From contig VFKQ01000341.1 of NCBI GenBank assembly GCA_009885445.1, positions 1-8,613 on the forward strand: 8,613 bases of DNA. The letters are read 5' to 3'. Below are positions 5,301-8,613 of the stretch, piece after piece. Origin of the DNA: Anaerolineaceae bacterium. GTDB lineage: Bacteria > Chloroflexota > Anaerolineae > Anaerolineales > Villigracilaceae. The notes beneath the pieces are model-generated. The model was not told where the DNA came from. It was given only the letters and a program-made list of their open reading frames with translations, and did no database searches. A program made the position numbers and the translations under genes. Position 1 is the stretch's first letter; every line of letters begins with the position of its first letter.

Positions 5301-7166
5301 ATGGCCAAAACTTCAAAAGTCATCACCCCCAAAAATGAATTCGCACTCGCCTTTCACGAGGTGCTCGAGGAAAAACAACTCTCGAAGGAAATCATCATCT
5401 CGGCCATCGAGTCCGCGATGGTCTCGGCGTATCGGCGCGCGGTCAATGCCTCCGCCGCGCAATATGTAGAAGCCAAAATAGACCCCGACACTGGCAAGGT
5501 CACCGTCTTCGCCGAAAAAGAAGTCGTCGAGGAAGTGATGGATCAGCGCACCGAGGTCACTCTCGAAGACGCGCGCAAGGTGAATCCCGACGTGCAACTG
5601 AACGACATGGCCACCGTCGAAACGACCCCATCGGACTTTGGGCGGGTTGCCGCACAAACGGCGCGACAGGTCATTCAGCAACGCATCCGCGAGGCCGAGC
5701 GTTCTGCGCAATTGGAATATTTCCAGCGCCAGGTGGGCGAGATCGTCAGCGGCATTGTGCAGGCCTCCAACCCCGTGCAAGGCGTGACGGTGGGCCTGGA
5801 CATGAAAGCCGAAGGCGTCATGCCCAGCAACCAGAAAGTCCCTGGCGAACGATTTAAAGTGCATGACCGTTTGCGCGCCGTGGTGCTCGAAGTGAAAGAC
5901 GGCCCGCGCGGCCCGCAGATTATTCTCTCGCGCGCGCATCGCAATTTTTTGCGCCGTCTGCTTGAAAACGAAGTGCCCGAAATTTATCACGGCATCGTCG
6001 AGATTCGCGCCATTGCACGCGAACCAGGCGCGCGCGCCAAAGTGGCCGTGCTCGCCACCCAACCCGGCGTGGACGCCGTCGGCGCGTGCGTGGGTATCAA
6101 GGGTGTGCGCATTCAAGCCATCGTCAAAGAACTGCACGAAGAAAAAATTGACATCATCCAGTGGGATCAAGACCCGGTCATTTACATTTCCAAGGCCATC
6201 AGCCCGGCGCGCGTCAACGGCGTGTACCTGTCTGAAAACCCCGAGGGACAAAAAACCGCCACCGTGGTGGTCAGCGAAGATCAACTGAGTCTCGCCATTG
6301 GGCGCGACGGACAGAACGCGCGCCTGGCCGCGAAACTGACCAGCTGGCGCATCGACATTAAGAGTCTGCCCGAAGCGGCATCTGACACATTGGCCAAACT
6401 GAAGAACAACGACGAGTTATCGGCGATGTTGCCAGCCGCTGTGGAAATGATTCCGACGATTGAATTGGTGCTGGCCAAGAAGGCCGAGAGCCGACCAGTG
6501 ACGCCCGAGGAGTTTACCCAGCTGGCCCAGTTCGTGGACCGTGTGGAACGCCGCACCGTCCAGATTAAAGAAGAAGCCGTCCGCGCAGAGCAGGAAAAGA
6601 CCGCCGCCGCGCGCGCCGACATTCCCGCGCCCGCCTTCAACATGAAGCTCGAAGAGGCTGGCATCAAGGAGCACGTCTTCAATATTCTCAGTGAGGCGGG
6701 TTACGAAACCATCGGCCAGTTGATGCTGGCGCTCAAGACCGAGTCGGACAAGGTGTTGGGTCTGCCCGGCATTGGCCCGAAGGCGATTCAAAATATCGAG
6801 GAAGTGTTTGCGGCGCTGACCTTCCCCGAGGTGGTTATACCTGTCGAAACAGAAGTCGCAGTCAGCGAGATGGTGGAACCTGTCAGCGGTGAGGCGACCC
6901 TCGAAGGCCGCAAGCCGGCCCGAGCGCGGACTGAGGCGGATGGAGTCGAGGAGGGCGCGGCGGTTAAGGACGGCGTCTCGCTGGATGAAATCTTCGCCTT
7001 CAAGCCCGAAGTCTTTACCAGCGGCACAACTGGCGTTGAATCTGACGACAAAAAAGGTAAGAAGAAAAAGAAGAATACTGTCGCTTTGGAGTTGGACGAA
7101 AAGACCGGCGAAGTGGTGGGCCGCAAGAAACACAAACGCGGCGAAGCTGAATGGAGCGAAGAGTAG
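5301..7166 (+). CDS. nusA: Transcription termination/antitermination factor NusA, with long C-terminal extension
   Basis: NusA binds RNA polymerase and nascent RNA and modulates pausing, intrinsic and Rho termination, and antitermination. This one is 621 residues, longer than the roughly 350-residue short form or the roughly 495-residue E. coli form. Domains in order: N-terminal RNAP-binding domain (about 1-130), S1 domain (about 145-210, with VLEVKDGPRGPQIILSRAH), KH1 (about 225-300, with GACVGIKGVRIQAIVKELHE), KH2 (about 305-355, with LAIGRDGQNARLAAKL), a linker with an acidic helical stretch (400-435), and a helix-hairpin-helix domain (about 450-508, VLGLPGIGPKAIQNIEE). Residues 511-621 form a low-complexity acidic then Lys-rich tail (KKGKKKKK at 584-591) that I do not recognise as a domain. 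The ATG at 301 of the second 5-kb block (5301) has AGGA at 5287-5290, ten bases upstream, a somewhat long spacing. It heads the operon with rnpM and infB; rimP is not directly upstream. Confidence 0.97.
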   Translation: MAKTSKVITPKNEFALAFHEVLEEKQLSKEIIISAIESAMVSAYRRAVNASAAQYVEAKIDPDTGKVTVFAEKEVVEEVMDQRTEVTLEDARKVNPDVQLNDMATVETTPSDFGRVAAQTARQVIQQRIREAERSAQLEYFQRQVGEIVSGIVQASNPVQGVTVGLDMKAEGVMPSNQKVPGERFKVHDRLRAVVLEVKDGPRGPQIILSRAHRNFLRRLLENEVPEIYHGIVEIRAIAREPGARAKVAVLATQPGVDAVGACVGIKGVRIQAIVKELHEEKIDIIQWDQDPVIYISKAISPARVNGVYLSENPEGQKTATVVVSEDQLSLAIGRDGQNARLAAKLTSWRIDIKSLPEAASDTLAKLKNNDELSAMLPAAVEMIPTIELVLAKKAESRPVTPEEFTQLAQFVDRVERRTVQIKEEAVRAEQEKTAAARADIPAPAFNMKLEEAGIKEHVFNILSEAGYETIGQLMLALKTESDKVLGLPGIGPKAIQNIEEVFAALTFPEVVIPVETEVAVSEMVEPVSGEATLEGRKPARARTEADGVEEGAAVKDGVSLDEIFAFKPEVFTSGTTGVESDDKKGKKKKKNTVALELDEKTGEVVGRKKHKRGEAEWSEE

Positions 7167-7217
7167 GTATTCATCGGCCCGTCTTTCGCTAAAAGCGTGC
7201 GGGTTGATGCAGGAATA

Positions 7218-7529
7218 ATGAAAAGAAAACCTATCGCAATAGTAAAGCATATCCCCCAGCGCACCTGCGTGGGATGCCGCACCGTTTTGCCCAAGCGGAC
7301 TCTCATCCGCCTCGTGCGCACTGCGGACGGGGTGCAAGTGGACCCGGGCAGTAAAGCCAGCGGACGCGGCGCGTACTTGCATGACCGCCGCGCGTGCTGG
7401 GACAGGGCGCTGAAAGGCGCGCTGGCCGCGGCGCTCAAAACCGAGTTATCCCGCTCAGACCGCGAGCAACTCGAATTTTTTTCACAAACTTTTCCCGCCG
7501 ACGTCTCCACGGAAGAAAGCGCCATGTAA
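7218..7529 (+). CDS. rnpM: RNA-binding protein RnpM (YlxR)
   Basis: A 103-residue basic protein of the YlxR family (DUF448), which in Bacillus has been linked to RNase P and renamed RnpM. The signature is clear: RTCVGCR at residues 15-21, LIRLVR at 29-34, GRGAYL at 49-54, and a later Cys (C60) followed by the helical A-rich segment. The three cysteines C17, C20 and C60 keep the usual pattern. I chose the ATG at 7218, which has AGGA at 7211-7214, rather than the in-frame GTG at 7197, which lacks a ribosome binding site; the spacing to 7218 is short (three bases), so the start is likely but not certain. It sits 51 bases after nusA and 99 before infB, the standard position of this gene. The last 25 residues are acidic and less conserved. 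Confidence 0.95.
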   Translation: MKRKPIAIVKHIPQRTCVGCRTVLPKRTLIRLVRTADGVQVDPGSKASGRGAYLHDRRACWDRALKGALAAALKTELSRSDREQLEFFSQTFPADVSTEESAM

Positions 7530-7628
7530 TTGGCTGATTAATTCTTCTGCTCGCGAAGAGACGTCGCAGTTGCACTTGATTCTGTGGGGGCAGAATTTGG
7601 AAGCATCATTTATAGAAGGAGACGTCTT
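7530..7628 (+). promoter_or_regulatory. rnpM-infB spacer with hairpins and the infB ribosome binding site
   Basis: The infB start is led by AAGGAG (7616-7621), seven bases before the ATG, a strong site. A hairpin pairs ATTCTG (7579-7584) with CAGAAT (7591-7596) around TGGGGG. The sequence GAGACGTC occurs at 7558-7565 and GGAGACGTC at 7618-7626, covering part of the ribosome binding site; both are complementary to GACGTCTCC at 7500-7508 inside rnpM. I see no promoter or terminator here, so infB is probably co-transcribed. Confidence 0.5.
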
Positions 7629-8613
7629 ATGAGCGACACTTTGCGCGGACAGAGAATCGAACTGCCGGCCAGCATCATTATTCGCGATCTGGCGCAGATG
7701 ATCGAAAAAAGCCCGATTGAGATTATCAAAAAGTTGATGGCCAATGGGGTGATGGCCACGATCAACCAGACTGTGGATTTTGACACCGCCGCCATTGTGG
7801 TGGCGGAGTATGGTTTTGAAGCCTTCTCCCTGGAAATCATCGAAGAAGTGAAAGCCGAAACCGGCGAAGTGCCGCTCTGGCGGCAGAGAATCGCTGGCGA
7901 AGACGAGGCGCAACTCAAGAACCGCGCACCCGTCATCACCATCCTCGGCCATGTGGACCATGGCAAGACCTCCCTGCTGGACGCGATTCGCTCCGAGAAT
8001 GTGGCCGAGGGCGAGGCGGGTGGAATCACTCAACACATCGGCGCGTATCAGGTGGAACAAAAGGGACGCACGATCACTTTCCTCGACACGCCCGGTCACG
8101 CGGCCTTCACGGCTATGCGCGCACGCGGCGCGCAGGGCGCAGACGTAGTGGTGCTTGTGGTGGCCGCCGATGACGGCGTGATGCCGCAAACAAAAGAGGC
8201 CATTGCGCACGCCAAAGCGGCGCGCGTGCCGATCATTGTGGCGCTCAACAAAGTGGACAAAGCCAACGCCAATCCCGAGCGCGTCAAGCAACAACTTGCC
8301 GAGCAGGAACTTGTCCCCGATGACTGGGGCGGACATACTCTGGTCGTGCCGGTCTCTGCAAAGCAGAAAACGGGCATCAGCGATTTGCTCGAGGCTATTT
8401 TGCTGGTGGCCGATAACGCCGATATCCGCGCCAACCCCAATGGCAAAGTGATCGGCTCGATCATCGAAGCCGAGTTGGATAAAAGCAAAGGCGTCGTCGC
8501 CACCCTGCTCGTCCAAAACGGGACTTTACAAGCAGGCGACATCGTTGTGGCGGGCACAGCCTATGGCCGTGTGAAAGCCATGACCGATTTTCTGGGCAAA
8601 CCGCTGAAGACGG
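7629..8613 (+). CDS. infB: Translation initiation factor IF-2 (5' part, cut by window end)
   Basis: IF-2 is the GTPase that places formyl-Met-tRNA on the 30S subunit and promotes subunit joining. The frame is open for 328 codons to the window edge with no stop. An IF2_N domain (residues about 10-65, ELPASIIIRDLAQMIEKSP) is followed by a short linker and the G domain. All five G motifs are intact: G1 GHVDHGKT (107-114), G2 T134 within GGITQH, G3 DTPGH (153-157), G4 NKVD (207-210), G5 SAK (243-245). The start of domain II (about 273 onward, GSIIEAELDKSKG) is also present. The N-terminal region before the G domain is only about 100 residues, against roughly 390 in E. coli, so this is a short-form IF-2. 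The start ATG is fixed by AAGGAG at 7616-7621. Domains III-IV lie beyond the window. Confidence 0.97.
   Translation, partial: MSDTLRGQRIELPASIIIRDLAQMIEKSPIEIIKKLMANGVMATINQTVDFDTAAIVVAEYGFEAFSLEIIEEVKAETGEVPLWRQRIAGEDEAQLKNRAPVITILGHVDHGKTSLLDAIRSENVAEGEAGGITQHIGAYQVEQKGRTITFLDTPGHAAFTAMRARGAQGADVVVLVVAADDGVMPQTKEAIAHAKAARVPIIVALNKVDKANANPERVKQQLAEQELVPDDWGGHTLVVPVSAKQKTGISDLLEAILLVADNADIRANPNGKVIGSIIEAELDKSKGVVATLLVQNGTLQAGDIVVAGTAYGRVKAMTDFLGKPLKT

Noticed and set aside
5313..7525. Long minus-strand ORFs (323, 321 and 245 codons) opposite nusA and rnpM
   Set aside because: They lie antisense to strongly recognised NusA and RnpM coding sequence and their products are His/Phe/Arg-rich low-information sequence, as expected from mirrored GC-rich codons.
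7482..8516. A 344-codon minus-strand ORF opposite infB
   Set aside because: The plus strand encodes IF-2 with all five G motifs; the antisense product has no recognisable domain.
1..8613. CRISPR array, tRNA, rRNA, phage genes or a defence island
   Set aside because: I saw no regularly spaced direct repeats, no tRNA- or rRNA-like sequence and no phage or defence proteins other than the toxin-antitoxin pair at the left edge.

Overview
The window looks like a chromosomal segment from a Chloroflexota bacterium, probably Anaerolineae. This is an inference from three things: a very large secreted HzsA-related protein carrying an Ig-like module and tandem beta-sandwich repeats of a kind I associate with that group, the nusA-rnpM-infB core operon with a short IF2 N-terminus, and moderately GC-rich coding sequence separated by hairpin-rich spacers. 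No 16S rRNA or other marker is present to confirm it.

Layout: (1) Positions 1-402 hold the end of an antitoxin gene and a complete RelE/ParE-type toxin gene. (2) Positions 403-867 form a low-coding accessory stretch. It has what looks like the left end of an IS150-like (IS3 family) insertion sequence, a doubtful ORF behind a good ribosome binding site, and two tandem hairpins. (3) Positions 868-4176 encode an exported, single-heme, HzsA-related protein of 1102 residues with a six-part architecture. (4) Positions 4177-4302 hold two strong hairpins; the second is a bidirectional terminator shared with the convergent neighbour. (5) A class I SAM-dependent methyltransferase lies on the minus strand at 4303-5037. 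(6) Positions 5038-5300 contain a fold-back repeat, a well-formed promoter, and a terminator-like hairpin inside the presumed nusA leader. (7) From 5301 to the right edge runs nusA - rnpM (ylxR) - infB, with infB cut by the window end.

The right half is the conserved transcription/translation operon. NusA modulates elongation, pausing and termination. RnpM (YlxR) is a small RNA-binding protein linked to RNase P. IF2 is the GTPase that delivers initiator tRNA. rimP, commonly found directly in front of nusA, is absent from that position here, and nusA appears to have its own promoter.

The most interesting signals are the HzsA-related secreted heme protein, whose function outside anammox bacteria is unknown; the terminator-like hairpin between the nusA promoter and the nusA start, which could let NusA control its own synthesis; the long charged C-terminal tail of NusA; and a segment near the end of rnpM that could pair either with the infB Shine-Dalgarno region or with a nearer competitor. 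I did not find a defence system, CRISPR array, tRNA or rRNA. I do not claim a proven new system, only candidates.
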